Shown: piece after piece, positions 16,901 through 27,342 of the stretch
Position numbering within the stretch: the first letter of the stretch is position 1
Layout: every line of letters starts with the position of its first letter
Assembly (NCBI GenBank): GCA_019751755.1
Contig: JAIENA010000219.1
Location: forward strand, 1-64,000
Direction: 5' to 3'
DNA from: Burkholderiaceae bacterium
GTDB lineage: Bacteria; Pseudomonadota; Gammaproteobacteria; Burkholderiales; Burkholderiaceae_D
DNA: 64,000 nucleotides
Made by a program: the position numbers and the translations under genes
The notes under the pieces: model-generated
The model's input: only the letters and a program-made list of their open reading frames with translations
Told to the model about the DNA's origin: nothing
The model's database searches: none

Positions 16901-18337
16901 TTAACTGCCGGAATTGGCCTGCGGACTATATTTATCCGCCTGCACCTTGCCCCCCACGCCATGGGTCCGCACCTCCTGCGTGATCGGCAACATGTCCGCA
17001 TTCCAGCTTTCCCACTGCGATTTCAGCGCCGCCAGCTTGTCCGGATGCCGGTTCGCCAGGTTAGCCCGCTCGCGCTGGTCGGCCGATAAATCAAACAGGA
17101 ATTCATTGCCGTTCAATTTCAGGTACTTCCAGTTGCCGGCCCGCACGGCGCGCTGTTCATTGGCCTTGTAGCGCCAGAACAGCGTACGCTCGACCGGCTT
17201 GTTTTCCCCCAGCAGCACCGGCAGCAGGTTTGCGCCATCCGGCAAGTAGGCGGGATCAGGCGCGGTACCGGCCGCCGCCAGCAAGGTCGGCAGCCAGTCC
17301 ATGCTGATCGCCACCTGGCTGCTGACTTGCCCGGCCTTGATGCGGGCCGGCCAGCGCACGATGCCGGGCACGCGGATGCCGCCTTCGAGCAACTCGGTTT
17401 TCTGGCCGGAGAACGGCCAGGTTTTCGAGAAGCGCTCACCACCGTTATCGCTGGAAAACACCACGATGGTATTGTCGGCCAGGCCCTTTTGCTCGAGGGT
17501 TTTCAGCACGCGGCCGATCGAGGCGTCGAGCGCCACCACCATCTTGCCGTAGGTGGCCAGGTCGCCGCCGTCGTAGTGGAAAATGCCGCCGCCGCTGGCC
17601 GTCAGCGAGCGCGAGATGGCTTCATCGCCAGGACCTTCCCACGGCCAGTGCGGCGCCGTGTAATGCAGCGACAGGAAGAAGGGCTGCGCCGCGCTCTGCT
17701 GCTTGACAAAGGCCGAGGCGCGCTGCCCCAGCAAGTCGGTGTAATACCCCACTTCGCTGACCGGCACTTCGCCTTCGTACAAGTCTTCCTTGACGTTCGG
17801 CCCCACGCCCGGCTTGTGGGTGAAGTAGTCGATGGCGCCGCCATAGTTGCCATAGAAGCTATCGTAGCCGCTTTTCAGGGGACCGAATTTTGGCAGCGAT
17901 CCCAGGTGCCACTTGCCCACCAGCGCGGTGCGGTAGCCGGCCTTCTTCAGCAGCGACGGCAGCGTCGGATGCTCGGGCGGCAAGCCGATGGTGTCGGAGG
18001 CGCCGGCAATCGGTTCTTCCAGGCCGCCGCGCAAGCGGTACTGGTAGCGGCCCGTGATCAGGCCGAAGCGGGTCGCAGAACATACGGCCGAATTCGAATA
18101 ATGCTGCGTCAGGCGCAAGCCCTGCGCGGCCAGCTTGTCGAGGTTCGGCGTGCGGAAATCGGTCTGGCCATAGACACTCAGGTCACCCCAGCCCAAATCA
18201 TCGGCCAGGATAAAAATAATATTGGGCTGGCTGTTGCCGGCCTTGGCCAGCGCCGCCGGCGCCACGGCCGACGCCAGGCCCAGGGCGGACAGGCCACCAA
18301 TGACGGTACGGCGTTTGCGGTTAATCTTGCTCATCAT
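16901..18337 (-). CDS. Sulfatase (arylsulfatase-type, Cys-type formylglycine site)
   Basis: PNIIFILADDLGWGDLSVYG...TPNLDKLAAQGLRLTQHYSNSAVCSATRFGLITGRYQYR...GKWHLG; CSATR fits CxAxR; Tat-like N-terminus. Confidence 0.93.
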   Translation of the reverse strand: MMSKINRKRRTVIGGLSALGLASAVAPAALAKAGNSQPNIIFILADDLGWGDLSVYGQTDFRTPNLDKLAAQGLRLTQHYSNSAVCSATRFGLITGRYQYRLRGGLEEPIAGASDTIGLPPEHPTLPSLLKKAGYRTALVGKWHLGSLPKFGPLKSGYDSFYGNYGGAIDYFTHKPGVGPNVKEDLYEGEVPVSEVGYYTDLLGQRASAFVKQQSAAQPFFLSLHYTAPHWPWEGPGDEAISRSLTASGGGIFHYDGGDLATYGKMVVALDASIGRVLKTLEQKGLADNTIVVFSSDNGGERFSKTWPFSGQKTELLEGGIRVPGIVRWPARIKAGQVSSQVAISMDWLPTLLAAAGTAPDPAYLPDGANLLPVLLGENKPVERTLFWRYKANEQRAVRAGNWKYLKLNGNEFLFDLSADQRERANLANRHPDKLAALKSQWESWNADMLPITQEVRTHGVGGKVQADKYSPQANSGS

Positions 18338-18345
18338 AAGTCCTT

Positions 18346-20757
18346 TCAGAATTCATAGCGGCCGGTGACGCCCACCGTGCGCGGCGTGCCGATCACGGCG
18401 TTATAGGAACCGAAGTTGCTGTTCCACATACTGGTGTAGTAGTGCTTGTCGAACGCGTTTTTCACCCACAGCGACACGTCCCAGGCGGCGCCCCGGGTGC
18501 TGCGCAAGCCAATCGACACATTGCTGACGCTGTAGGCCGGGATGGTCGAATACTCGGACGCGTCGAGCGTGCCGTAGGTCGCGCCACGATACGAATAATT
18601 GGCGTTGATATAGCCCTGCACCCCTTCCGCGGCGCGTCGCGAATACTGCGCGCTGGCGTTGGCGATCCAGCGCGGCGCATTGACCAGCGCATTGCGGCCG
18701 GACAGGTCGCAGAAGGTCGCGCTGCGCTCGGGCGGGCATGGCGCATTGGTGTACGACAGGTAACTGGCGTCATTGAACGACACGTTCGAACGCAAGGTCA
18801 GGCCGCGCGCCGGGGTCGCCACCAGTTCCAGTTCCACCCCACGGGTGCGCGCATCGCCGGCATTGGTCAGGTACGAGGTGCGGCTGACCGGGTCATACGC
18901 ATTGCTCTGGTAACCGTGCACGATGGTGGCGTAGACGTTGCCGTTCAATTGCAGATTGTTGTCGAACCATTGCGACTTGACACCGGCTTCGAAGGCGTTG
19001 GCGCGCTCGGTGCCGACCAGCAGCGAGGCAATCCCGCCGGCGCCCGGCACCGACAGGTTGATCCCGCCGGATTTCTCGCCATGCGACAGGCTGGAATACA
19101 GCAGCACGTCTTGATTGACCTTGTAGCCCACGTTCAGCAAGGCGGTCGGGCTGTCTTGCCGCAAGTTCAGCAGGCCGGAATCAAAGGCGCCATAACGGCC
19201 ATTGCGCGATGCCAGCGCCGCCCCGGTGACGGCGGGACCAACCGGTGCGTTACGCGTGATGCGGGCGCTCTTGTCTTCATAGGTAAGACGGGCGCCGGCG
19301 GTCACATCGAGCTGCGCGGTGGCGTGCCAGGTCGATTGCGCGAACAGCGCGTAGCTGTCGACATCGAGCGAGGATGGCGCATTGCTGGTGACGTTGGACC
19401 AGGCGCCGGCCGGCGTGCCGTTATACAGGTCGTTCAACGGGCCATTCACGTTGAACGAATTATTCGACAGTTTCTGGCGGTAGTAATACGCGCCGAACAC
19501 CGATTCGAGCGCCTGGCCGGACGGCGTGGCCCAGCGCAGCTCTTGCGTGAATTGCTTGTGGCGCGCGGAAGCGCCGGCGTTCAGCGTGACCGGCACCGGC
19601 AAGCCATCATCGTTTTGCGGCGTAAAGGCCCAGAAGCGGTACGCTGTGACGGAGGTGAGTTTGGCGTCGCCGGCAAAGGTCCAGTTGGCCTCGGCCGACG
19701 CGCCGCCCTGGTGCACCGCCACGTGCGAGCCGGTATCCTGGTTGACGGCGCGCGCGGTCGGATCGAGCACCGGCGAGCCCCCCACCAGTTTGGCCTGGGT
19801 CAGCGCGCGCCCGCTCGGACCGGCGCTGTAGAACATCAGAGTGCCATTGTTGGAATCTTCTTCATGGTAATCGGCGATGACGCGCAAGTTGAAGTCCTTG
19901 CTGTTCTCCACCAACACCTGGGCGCGTAAGCCATTGCGGTCGCCGCCCTGCACCTTGCTGCCATCGTAGCGGTTGGTGATATAGCCATCGTCGCGCGAAG
20001 CGTAGGCCGTCAGGCGGCCCGCCACGCCATCAGCCAGTTGGCCGTTCAGCACCAGGCGGCCCTGCTTGTGGCCATACTGGCCGATCGATAAATCGGCGCT
20101 GCGCTCGGTTTGGAAGGTCGGCTTTTTCGTGGCGATATTGAGGACACCGGCCGTGGTGTTCTTGCCGAACAGCGTGCCTTGCGGGCCGCGCAGCAATTCC
20201 AGCTGGGCGATATCGAGCGCATCGAAGGCCGCCATGCCGGGACGGGCCAGGTACACGTTATCGAGATAGACACCAACACTGCCTTCCAGGCCGTCGCTGG
20301 CCGGATTATTGCCCAGGCCGCGCACCGCAAAGCTCATCTGGCGGGCGTGCACATAGTTGACCGTGGTGCTCGGCAGCAGCTGCGGCAAATCCTGCACCCG
20401 GTAGGTGCGGCTGCCGTCGAGCACATCTTCGCCCAACACGGTCATCGGGGTCGGCACGTTTTGCGAACTTTCGACCCGGCGGCGGGTGGTGACGAGGATG
20501 GTTTGCACCGCGCCGGCGGACGCCGCGTCCACGGCGTTGGCGCCGACCGCGCCGACCGCAGCGGCCGCGCCGCCGACTGAGGTGTCGGCGGCGGTGATGG
20601 TCACGATGTCGTCGGCTGCCGTCGGCACCCCGGCGGCGGCCGCCACGGCGGTGGCAATGGCGGCGGCGGCATGCGACTGCACCGGCTGCACCAGCGCCAG
20701 AACCGCCAGTGCGATGGCGCTGCGTTGGATTTTCACTACTTTTTTATGCGATACCAC
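18346..20757 (-). CDS. TonB-dependent receptor
   Basis: Likely GTG start at 20757 (AAAGGGA RBS-like; VSHKKVVKIQRSAIALAVLALVQPVQSHA signal peptide); plug motifs VLGEDVLDGSRTYRVQDLPQLLPSTTVNY, LELLRGPQGTLFGKNTTAGVLNI; C-terminal TGRYEF. Track ORF extends to 21063; an ATG at 20805 is also possible. Confidence 0.92.
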   Translation of the reverse strand: MVSHKKVVKIQRSAIALAVLALVQPVQSHAAAAIATAVAAAAGVPTAADDIVTITAADTSVGGAAAAVGAVGANAVDAASAGAVQTILVTTRRRVESSQNVPTPMTVLGEDVLDGSRTYRVQDLPQLLPSTTVNYVHARQMSFAVRGLGNNPASDGLEGSVGVYLDNVYLARPGMAAFDALDIAQLELLRGPQGTLFGKNTTAGVLNIATKKPTFQTERSADLSIGQYGHKQGRLVLNGQLADGVAGRLTAYASRDDGYITNRYDGSKVQGGDRNGLRAQVLVENSKDFNLRVIADYHEEDSNNGTLMFYSAGPSGRALTQAKLVGGSPVLDPTARAVNQDTGSHVAVHQGGASAEANWTFAGDAKLTSVTAYRFWAFTPQNDDGLPVPVTLNAGASARHKQFTQELRWATPSGQALESVFGAYYYRQKLSNNSFNVNGPLNDLYNGTPAGAWSNVTSNAPSSLDVDSYALFAQSTWHATAQLDVTAGARLTYEDKSARITRNAPVGPAVTGAALASRNGRYGAFDSGLLNLRQDSPTALLNVGYKVNQDVLLYSSLSHGEKSGGINLSVPGAGGIASLLVGTERANAFEAGVKSQWFDNNLQLNGNVYATIVHGYQSNAYDPVSRTSYLTNAGDARTRGVELELVATPARGLTLRSNVSFNDASYLSYTNAPCPPERSATFCDLSGRNALVNAPRWIANASAQYSRRAAEGVQGYINANYSYRGATYGTLDASEYSTIPAYSVSNVSIGLRSTRGAAWDVSLWVKNAFDKHYYTSMWNSNFGSYNAVIGTPRTVGVTGRYEF

Positions 20758-20873
20758 GATTGATCCCTTTGCTCTGTTTTCTTTTTTCAGGGCGAGTTCC
20801 GCCATTGCGGCTCGCAAGCGAGACGCCCTGCTGATTGGTCTGTTTGATTGGTCTGTTGCGGGGCTTGGCCGGG

Positions 20874-22337
20874 TCAGCGCTGGTCGGCGACCTTCTCGCC
20901 GCTGTCCGCGTTCTGCGCGGCCACGGCTTTTTCCGAGCGGGGCGTGCCTGCCGGAACCCAGTCGTACGGCACGGGTTGTGCGCGATAGACCCAGTTGGTT
21001 TTCACAGTCTTGCCGGCGCCGCCGACGGCGGACTGGCCGAAGTACGGGCTGACGTATTCCCACACGATGTCGCCCTGCGGCGTGACCTGGAAGAAGCGGC
21101 CATTCATGCCTTCATTGACCAGCGTATTGCCATTTGGCAGGCGGCGCGCGCTGCTGATGAACGCACTGTAGAAACTCCACAGGGCCTGGCCCGAATTGGC
21201 CGCCGTGTATTGCCACACGATCTGCTTCTTGATCGGATCGATTTCCAGCACCCGCGAATGGGGGAAGATGCCGGGGCTGATCTTGGGGTACCCCGCTTCG
21301 CCCTGGTTGTCGAACACCAGGATATTGCCGGCGCCGGGCAAGCCTGGCGGGATCACGTGGGCATCGTGCAGGCCGATGATCTGGTCCACCGGGCGTGGCA
21401 CGGCGGAAGAAGCGATGGCCGGGTAATCCGGGCCCAGGTTCCACACCACCTGGCCGGTTTTCTTATCGATGATGGCGATGAAGTTGGCTTCACGCGAATC
21501 GATCAGCACATTGTCCGGATGGAAGCGCGTATCGCCCTGCTCGTACCATTGGTTCGGCCCGACCACTGACATGTTATTGAGGTGCAGGTAGTCCACCGCC
21601 GTGGCGCCATTGCGCGGCTGCGCGGCGCGCACCAGCTGCAACGCTTGCGGCGAAAACCCGAATTCCTCCAGGTGCTCCGAGGCCACCCACTTCCATGCGA
21701 CCTCGCCCTGCGGCGTGACTTCCACGATCACGTCATCGAGTACCTGGGCCGCCGTGAAGCCGGGCACCGCGTGGACCTGGTTGGCCAGCACCAGCGTATT
21801 GCCATTGGCCAGGCGGCGCCAGTCATGGTGCTGCTTGGCGCCGCCCGCGTTGGCGCCATCCCTGGCGCCGTTGCCTTGCACCGAAGCCGAGGCGTACGCA
21901 TCCTGCGCGCCCTCGCCCCACTGCCACAGCACCTTGCCATGCCAGTCCAGCTCACCGATGGCCTTGTTGCCCAGGCCATTGCCGGAAGCGGCGCCCGGCA
22001 CGTTCGCCAGTTGCAGCAGGATGTTGCCGCGCTTGCCGCCGGCCAGCGCGGGATCGAGCAATACCGGCGGGAAGCCCACGTGCGGCCATTGGCGCACTTC
22101 ATTGCCATTCATGTCGATCAAGTGGGTCTTGCCATCCTGGCCACTGAACACGACGTAGCCATTCCAGGCGCGCGCCGGTTCGTAGCGCGTCACACCGGTG
22201 GGAAACACGCTGGGCGCGGCGCTGACGGTCACCGCAGCGAAGGCGCAAGCCATCGCTGCGCATATCATGGCAAATTGCCGTGCGCGGCGCGGACGGCCTG
22301 GTCCTTCAGGGGAAACTGCTGCGGGCGATGCAAACAT
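20874..22337 (-). CDS. Aryl-sulfotransferase (ASST-type)
   Basis: GVTRYEPARAWNGYVVFSGQDGKTHLIDMNGNEVRQWPH...HHDWRRLANGNTLVLANQ...RVLEIDPIKKQIVWQYTA...NGRFFQVTPQGDIVWEYVSPYF. Start at MFASPAAV preferred over upstream ATG at 22403. Confidence 0.88.
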   Translation of the reverse strand: MFASPAAVSPEGPGRPRRARQFAMICAAMACAFAAVTVSAAPSVFPTGVTRYEPARAWNGYVVFSGQDGKTHLIDMNGNEVRQWPHVGFPPVLLDPALAGGKRGNILLQLANVPGAASGNGLGNKAIGELDWHGKVLWQWGEGAQDAYASASVQGNGARDGANAGGAKQHHDWRRLANGNTLVLANQVHAVPGFTAAQVLDDVIVEVTPQGEVAWKWVASEHLEEFGFSPQALQLVRAAQPRNGATAVDYLHLNNMSVVGPNQWYEQGDTRFHPDNVLIDSREANFIAIIDKKTGQVVWNLGPDYPAIASSAVPRPVDQIIGLHDAHVIPPGLPGAGNILVFDNQGEAGYPKISPGIFPHSRVLEIDPIKKQIVWQYTAANSGQALWSFYSAFISSARRLPNGNTLVNEGMNGRFFQVTPQGDIVWEYVSPYFGQSAVGGAGKTVKTNWVYRAQPVPYDWVPAGTPRSEKAVAAQNADSGEKVADQR

Positions 22338-22530
22338 CGGATGCTCCTTGGTGGTTATCAAACAGTCAGTGCATCTTACGCAGCACCCCATGTTGCAAGC
22401 CACGAATTAATTCGCATACGGATATTTGCGGCAAACGCATTTGCTCAGAACAAATTAGCAGAACACGTCAACGTAACGCCTAAAAAAGACTAGGCAAACC
22501 GAATTCATGTCGCTATAATCTTGGTCTCTT

Positions 22531-22606
22531 GGCCTGGTAGCTCAGTTGGTAGAGCAGAGGATTGAAAATCCTTGTGTCGGTGGTTCGATTCCGCCCCGGG
22601 CCACCA
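22531..22606 (+). tRNA. tRNA-Phe (GAA)
   Basis: ggcctggtagctcagttggtagagcagaggattgaaaatccttgtgtcggtggttcgattccgccccgggccacca: acceptor stem pairs, D-loop, anticodon GAA, TTCGATT T-loop, encoded CCA. Confidence 0.97.
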
Positions 22607-22622
22607 AGAATTCAGCAGTACA

Positions 22623-22660
22623 ACAAAACGCCGACCCATGCAGGTCGGCGTTTTGCATTT
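22623..22660 (+). terminator. Rho-independent terminator downstream of tRNA-Phe
   Basis: caaaacgccgacc-catgca-ggtcggcgttttg followed by T-rich sequence. Confidence 0.8.
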
Positions 22661-22793
22661 CTCCCCGCACGCCGCCATCGCGCCAGTGACAAGCGCCCCG
22701 GTTAGTACAATGTCCCCAATTGAAATCGTTTGCTTGTACCAGATAGTCACAAGATAATAGCGACTCCGCCTCCATATCCCCCTCCCCCATTTT

Positions 22794-24440
22794 ATGTTTA
22801 GTTTCAATAACTTAAATGTTAGAAAACAGCTAGCATTGGCGTTCGGCGCGGTTCTCGCGCTGACCCTGCTGCTGGCCGGCTTCGCGCTGCTGCGTTTGAA
22901 CACCATCGGCACCGCCTTCGATTACCAGAACCACGTTTCCAGCGCCATCGTCGAACCCTTGCACGAAGCGCGCGAAGCGCTGGCCCAGACCGGCCTGGCC
23001 GCGCGCAACGCCTATATCTTTACCGACGAGGCGGCAGCCCGCCGTGAACTGGACTTGCTGGACCAGGAAAAATCGCGCTACCTGGCGGCGCTGGCCAAAC
23101 TGGAGACGGTGATGGCCGGTGATGCCGCCTTTGACAAGGTGCGCCGTGGCCTGCTGGCCATGGCCAGCGAGTTGGAACGGCCGCGACGCTATCGCGACGC
23201 CGGCCAGATGGCCGAGTTCGGGCGCTTCCTGGTCGAGGAATGCAGTCCGCTGCGGCGCCAGATCGTGACCGACATGGCCGTCCTGCTGGCGCACGGCCAG
23301 CAACAGGCCGCAGCCTCGCGCACGGCGGCGGCCGCCGCCGCCAGCCAGGCATCGCTGTGGATCGTCCTGCAAGGCGCGTTCTCACTGTTGCTCGGCGCGG
23401 TTATCGCGATCGCCATCAGCCGCATGCTGCTGCGCCAACTCGGCGGCGAACCACGCTATGCGACCGAGATCGCCAACCGCATCGCCCACGGCGACCTGAC
23501 GCAGGCGGTGCACCCGCGCGATGGCGACCACGATAGCCTGCTGGCGGCGATTGCCGTCATGCGCAACAACCTGGCCGGGATTGTCGGCGAAGTGCGCAGC
23601 AGCACCCAGGCGATCGGGCAAGTCTCCGATCAACTCGCCGATGGCAACCGCATCCTGACCGAGCGCACCGTCCACCAGGCGCGGGACGTGGAGCAGATCG
23701 CCAGCGCCATGGAAGACCTGACCGGCACCGTCAAGCAAAACGCCGGCAATGCGCGCCAGGCCAACGTGCTGTCGTGCTCCGCCTCCGATGTGTCGGAAAA
23801 AGGCGGGCAAGTGGTGCAGCAGGTGGTGCAAACCATGGCCGCCATCAATGCCTCGTCGCGCCGCATCGTGGACATCATCGGCGTCATCGACGGAATTGCC
23901 TTCCAGACCAACCTGCTGGCCCTGAATGCCTCGGTGGAAGCGGCCCGCGCCGGTGAGCAAGGGCGCGGCTTTGCCGTCGTGGCGTCCGAGGTGCGCAGCC
24001 TGGCGCAGCGGGTCGCCACCGCCTCCCATGAAATCAAGTCCCTGATCACCGACACCGTGCAACAGGTCGACCATGGTTCGGACCTGGTGCGGCAAGCCGG
24101 CGCCACCATGCAGGACGTCATTGCCAGCGTGCGCCACGTCACCGCCATCATGCTCGAGATCAGCGCCGCCAGCGACGCCCAGAGCGAAGGGATCGAACGG
24201 GTCAGTGCCGCGCTGGGTGAAATGGACGCCATCACCCGGCAAAATGCCGTGCTGGTGGAACAGGCGGCAACGGCCGCGCAGACCATGCGCCGGCAGGCTG
24301 CCGCGCTGGGCCAGCAAGTCGACGTGTTCAAGCTGGCGCCGCCACCCCACGGCGGTCGCCTGCATCTGGTATCCGGCAGCCCGCATGAGCTTGCCGATGC
24401 GCCGCAGGCACCGCCGCCGCGCCGCATCGCCAACCGCTGA
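22794..24440 (+). CDS. Methyl-accepting chemotaxis protein
   Basis: N-terminal TM, 4-helix-bundle-like periplasmic region, HAMP, signalling hairpin [47 protein letters not shown]. Confidence 0.95.
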   Translation: MFSFNNLNVRKQLALAFGAVLALTLLLAGFALLRLNTIGTAFDYQNHVSSAIVEPLHEAREALAQTGLAARNAYIFTDEAAARRELDLLDQEKSRYLAALAKLETVMAGDAAFDKVRRGLLAMASELERPRRYRDAGQMAEFGRFLVEECSPLRRQIVTDMAVLLAHGQQQAAASRTAAAAAASQASLWIVLQGAFSLLLGAVIAIAISRMLLRQLGGEPRYATEIANRIAHGDLTQAVHPRDGDHDSLLAAIAVMRNNLAGIVGEVRSSTQAIGQVSDQLADGNRILTERTVHQARDVEQIASAMEDLTGTVKQNAGNARQANVLSCSASDVSEKGGQVVQQVVQTMAAINASSRRIVDIIGVIDGIAFQTNLLALNASVEAARAGEQGRGFAVVASEVRSLAQRVATASHEIKSLITDTVQQVDHGSDLVRQAGATMQDVIASVRHVTAIMLEISAASDAQSEGIERVSAALGEMDAITRQNAVLVEQAATAAQTMRRQAAALGQQVDVFKLAPPPHGGRLHLVSGSPHELADAPQAPPPRRIANR

Positions 24441-24441
24441 C

Positions 24442-25275
24442 ATGAACCGCCGCCAAAACTTACAACTATTGCTCGCCGGGCCTTGGGCGGCGCTGGCCCA
24501 CGCCCAGCCAGAGCCGCTGGTACTCACCGGCAGCAAGGACATGCGCGACTCGTATTACGGCGAATGGCTGCGTCTGATCTACACGGATGCGGCCCGGCGC
24601 CTCGGGCGCCAGCTCGATTACCGGGTCTACCCCAGCCGGCGTGCAGCGGTCATGGCCAAGGCCGGCGAAGTCGACGGCGAAATCAACCGCTATGCCGACT
24701 ATGACGGCCGCGCCGTCGGTCAAATACGGGTTGACGAGTCGCACTTCACGCTGCGCTTTGCCGCCTATGCGATCGGCGACAAAGCGCCACTGAAGAGCTG
24801 GGAAGGCTTGCGCCATACCCCTTACCTGGTTGAGTATTGCACCGGCGTGGCGGCGGCGGAAGCCGCGCTGCCGGCCATCCTCCCGGCCCAGCAGATCTCG
24901 CATGTGCAGAGCATCCTGATGGGCTTGCGCAAGCTGGTGTTCCGGCGCACCGATATCTTCATCGACATCGAAGGCCTGGTCGATCCCTACCTGAGACAGG
25001 AGGAATTTCACACGGCCGGCATCCGCAAGCTGGGCATCGTCGAAGAGCGCGCGTTCCATGCCTTTGTGCGCGCCGACCAGGCGGAGCTGGCCCACGCGCT
25101 GGCCCGCGCGCTGCGGGAAATGAAGCAAAGCGGCCTGATTGAGCGCTACCGCGAACAGGCACTACGCGACGCGCGCCGCCAGACAGGCCGCCAGGAGCCC
25201 CCACCCTGCCCCGTCGGCATCACCGATCCGGTGCGGGATGCATCCAAATGCAACAGTTTTGCCATCTTGCGTTGA
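24442..25275 (+). CDS. Periplasmic solute-binding protein (family 3-like), orphan
   Basis: MNRRQNLQLLLAGPWAALAHAQPEPLVLTGSKDMRDSYYGEWLRLIYTDAARRLGRQLDYRVYPSRRAAVMAKAGEVDGEINR; ATG 2 nt after the MCP stop. Confidence 0.75.
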   Translation: MNRRQNLQLLLAGPWAALAHAQPEPLVLTGSKDMRDSYYGEWLRLIYTDAARRLGRQLDYRVYPSRRAAVMAKAGEVDGEINRYADYDGRAVGQIRVDESHFTLRFAAYAIGDKAPLKSWEGLRHTPYLVEYCTGVAAAEAALPAILPAQQISHVQSILMGLRKLVFRRTDIFIDIEGLVDPYLRQEEFHTAGIRKLGIVEERAFHAFVRADQAELAHALARALREMKQSGLIERYREQALRDARRQTGRQEPPPCPVGITDPVRDASKCNSFAILR

Positions 25276-25291
25276 AAATAGCATCACACGC

Positions 25292-25314
25292 ATGAGTAAC
25301 TCTTAATTAATTAC
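25292..25314. promoter_or_regulatory. AT-rich inverted repeat upstream of second MCP
   Basis: gagtaa-ctcttaattaa-ttactc, about 80 bp before the ATG at 25394. Confidence 0.35.
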
Positions 25315-25393
25315 TCTTAAAATGTCACTACCCATGAGGCTGCCAACACCCGGCGCCGGGTAACTAATACTAATACGTGACTGGAGACTGGCA

Positions 25394-26806
25394 ATGGTCA
25401 ACAAAGCTATCCCGATGTCGTCCAGCGATATCGGCCGCGCGGCAGACAGTTTGCTCGTGGTGGTGCTGCTGAGTTCATGCGGCGCCGCATTACTGATTGG
25501 TGCGCTCTACTCGTCGGTGATGCTGGCCGCCGGTGTGGCGGCGGTGCTGGCGGGCGCTGGACTGGCCGTATTTTTCCTGGCGCGCGGCTCGGCCCTGTCG
25601 CGCGTGGTACTGGCGCTGTGCCTGGCCGCCAGCGTGGCGCTGCACATCCAGTTGGCGCTGGGGCGGCTGGAATACCATTTCGGCGTCTTCGTGGCGCTGG
25701 CCATCATGCTGGTCTACCGCGACTGGCGCCCGATCATTGCCTGCGCGCTGTTTTTCGCGGTACATCACGTGCTGTTCGACCGCTTGCAGGCGATCGGTAT
25801 CGGCGTCTTTTGCACGCCGCAGCCGGACTTCCAGAAAATCATGGTGCACGCCACCTATCTCGTGCTGCAAACGCTGCTGCAATTGTTCATCGCCATGCGC
25901 ATGGGACAGGTATCGCGCCAGGGCGATGAACTGGTGCGGCTGGTGCGCGCCGTGAACCGCGACGGCGTGATTTCGCTCGACGTCCGCAATGAAACGGTGG
26001 ACAGTGCGATTGCCATCGAATTGCACCAGTTACTGACCCGCATGAACGACACGCTGCACGAAGTCAAACGAGCCTGCGCCAGCATCGAGTCATCGAGCGG
26101 CGACATCGTCAGTGGCAGCAGCGACTTGTCGCAACGGACCGAAACCGCAGTCGCCAGCCTGGCGCAGACCACCAGCTCGATGGGCGCGATCCAGGAAACC
26201 GTGACGCTGGCGGCCGATACCGCCGAGCATTCGCGCGAACTGGTGTCGCGCGCCGCCGGCAGCGCCGAAAGCGGCGGTGTGGTGGTGGCCGATGTGGTGC
26301 GCAACATGCAATTGATCCGCGAACGCTCCCGCAAAATTTCCGACATCATCGGCGTCATCGACGGCATTGCCTTCCAGACCAATATCCTGGCCCTGAATGC
26401 CGCCGTGGAGGCGGCCCGCGCCGGGGAACAGGGGCGTGGCTTTGCGGTCGTGGCGGGCGAGGTGCGCAACCTCGCCAGCCGCAGCGCCAGTGCCTCGCAA
26501 GAAATCAGGGAACTGATCACCACCTCAGTCAAAGCCATCGAACAGGGCAGCGCGCGCGCCGAGGACGCCGGCCGCGCCATGCAGGACATCGTCGAAGGCA
26601 TCCATGAAGCGGCGGCCCGCATGGCGGACATCGCCAACAACGCCGCCAGCCAGCGCGAGAGCATTGCCCGCGTCAACGCCGCCGTCACCCAACTCGACGA
26701 CGTCACCCAGCAAAATGCCGTGCTGGTCGAGCAGTCCGCCGCCGCCGCGCGGTCGCTGCTGGAGCAGGCCCAGCGCCTGGGCCAGCGGGTCGCGGTCTTC
26801 GAGTGA
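25394..26806 (+). CDS. Methyl-accepting chemotaxis protein with multi-TM His-containing membrane sensor
   Basis: Several TM helices including [50 protein letters not shown], then MCP signalling domain [47 protein letters not shown]. Confidence 0.93.
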   Translation: MVNKAIPMSSSDIGRAADSLLVVVLLSSCGAALLIGALYSSVMLAAGVAAVLAGAGLAVFFLARGSALSRVVLALCLAASVALHIQLALGRLEYHFGVFVALAIMLVYRDWRPIIACALFFAVHHVLFDRLQAIGIGVFCTPQPDFQKIMVHATYLVLQTLLQLFIAMRMGQVSRQGDELVRLVRAVNRDGVISLDVRNETVDSAIAIELHQLLTRMNDTLHEVKRACASIESSSGDIVSGSSDLSQRTETAVASLAQTTSSMGAIQETVTLAADTAEHSRELVSRAAGSAESGGVVVADVVRNMQLIRERSRKISDIIGVIDGIAFQTNILALNAAVEAARAGEQGRGFAVVAGEVRNLASRSASASQEIRELITTSVKAIEQGSARAEDAGRAMQDIVEGIHEAAARMADIANNAASQRESIARVNAAVTQLDDVTQQNAVLVEQSAAAARSLLEQAQRLGQRVAVFE

Positions 26807-26851
26807 GCCGGAACGCCAACGCGTGACGCGGCACACATCCGGCGCACTGGG

Positions 26852-27166
26852 CTACCTGACCCTGAAGTTTTTCACCTCCGGCGCTACGACCGCATTTTCA
26901 GCGCGCGGCGTACCCGCCGGCGCCCAGTCATAAGGCACCGGCTGGGCCCGGTAGACGGTGTTGCTGGCAATCGCGCCATCACTAAAGTAAGGACTCACAT
27001 ATTCCCACACGATGTCGCCTTTGGGGGTGACCTGGATGAAGCGGCCGGGCGGCCCGAGTCGGTGCCGGTGTATTGCCAGACGATGTCTTTCTTGACTGGA
27101 TCAATCTCCAGCACGCGCTAGCGCGGTTGCGACCCGACCGGGATGCGCGGGTAGCCGGCTTCGACA
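26852..27166 (-). pseudogene. Arylsulfotransferase C-terminal relic (in-frame TAG, frameshift/deletion)
   Basis: Minus translation: GYPRIPVGSQPR*RVLEIDPVKKDIVWQYTGTDSG // GRFIQVTPKGDIVWEYVSPYFSDGAIASNTVYRAQPVPYDWAPAGTPRAENAVVAPEVKNFRVR*; matches the intact ASST at 20874-22337 with the QALWSFYSAF... segment missing. Confidence 0.88.
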
Positions 27167-27340
27167 TGCCGGCGCCTGGCCAAACTGGAACCAGTTGCCA
27201 CTGCCACTGAATTCGATCGTCCTGGTATTCGCCACACCTAATTTTTCAGACGCCGGTTGCAAATCCGCAGCATGGCTGGCGCCTACGGCAAACCCAGCAG
27301 CCAAGCGCCATCGCGTGTTGGATTTCGCACAGCCGCAGCG
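27167..27340 (-). pseudogene. N-terminal fragment resembling an MBL-fold metallo-hydrolase, truncated and abutting the ASST relic
   Basis: LAAGFAVGASHAADLQPASEKLGVANTRTIEFSGSGNWFQFGQAPA, then sequence switches to ASST-like GYPRIP; family assignment from memory of a conserved N-terminal motif. Confidence 0.5.
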
Positions 27341-27342
27341 CC

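Noticed and set aside
20805-21063. N-terminal extension of the second TonB receptor in the ORF track
   Set aside because: Extends upstream of a clear signal peptide into the ASST 3' end; Arg-rich, unlikely translated
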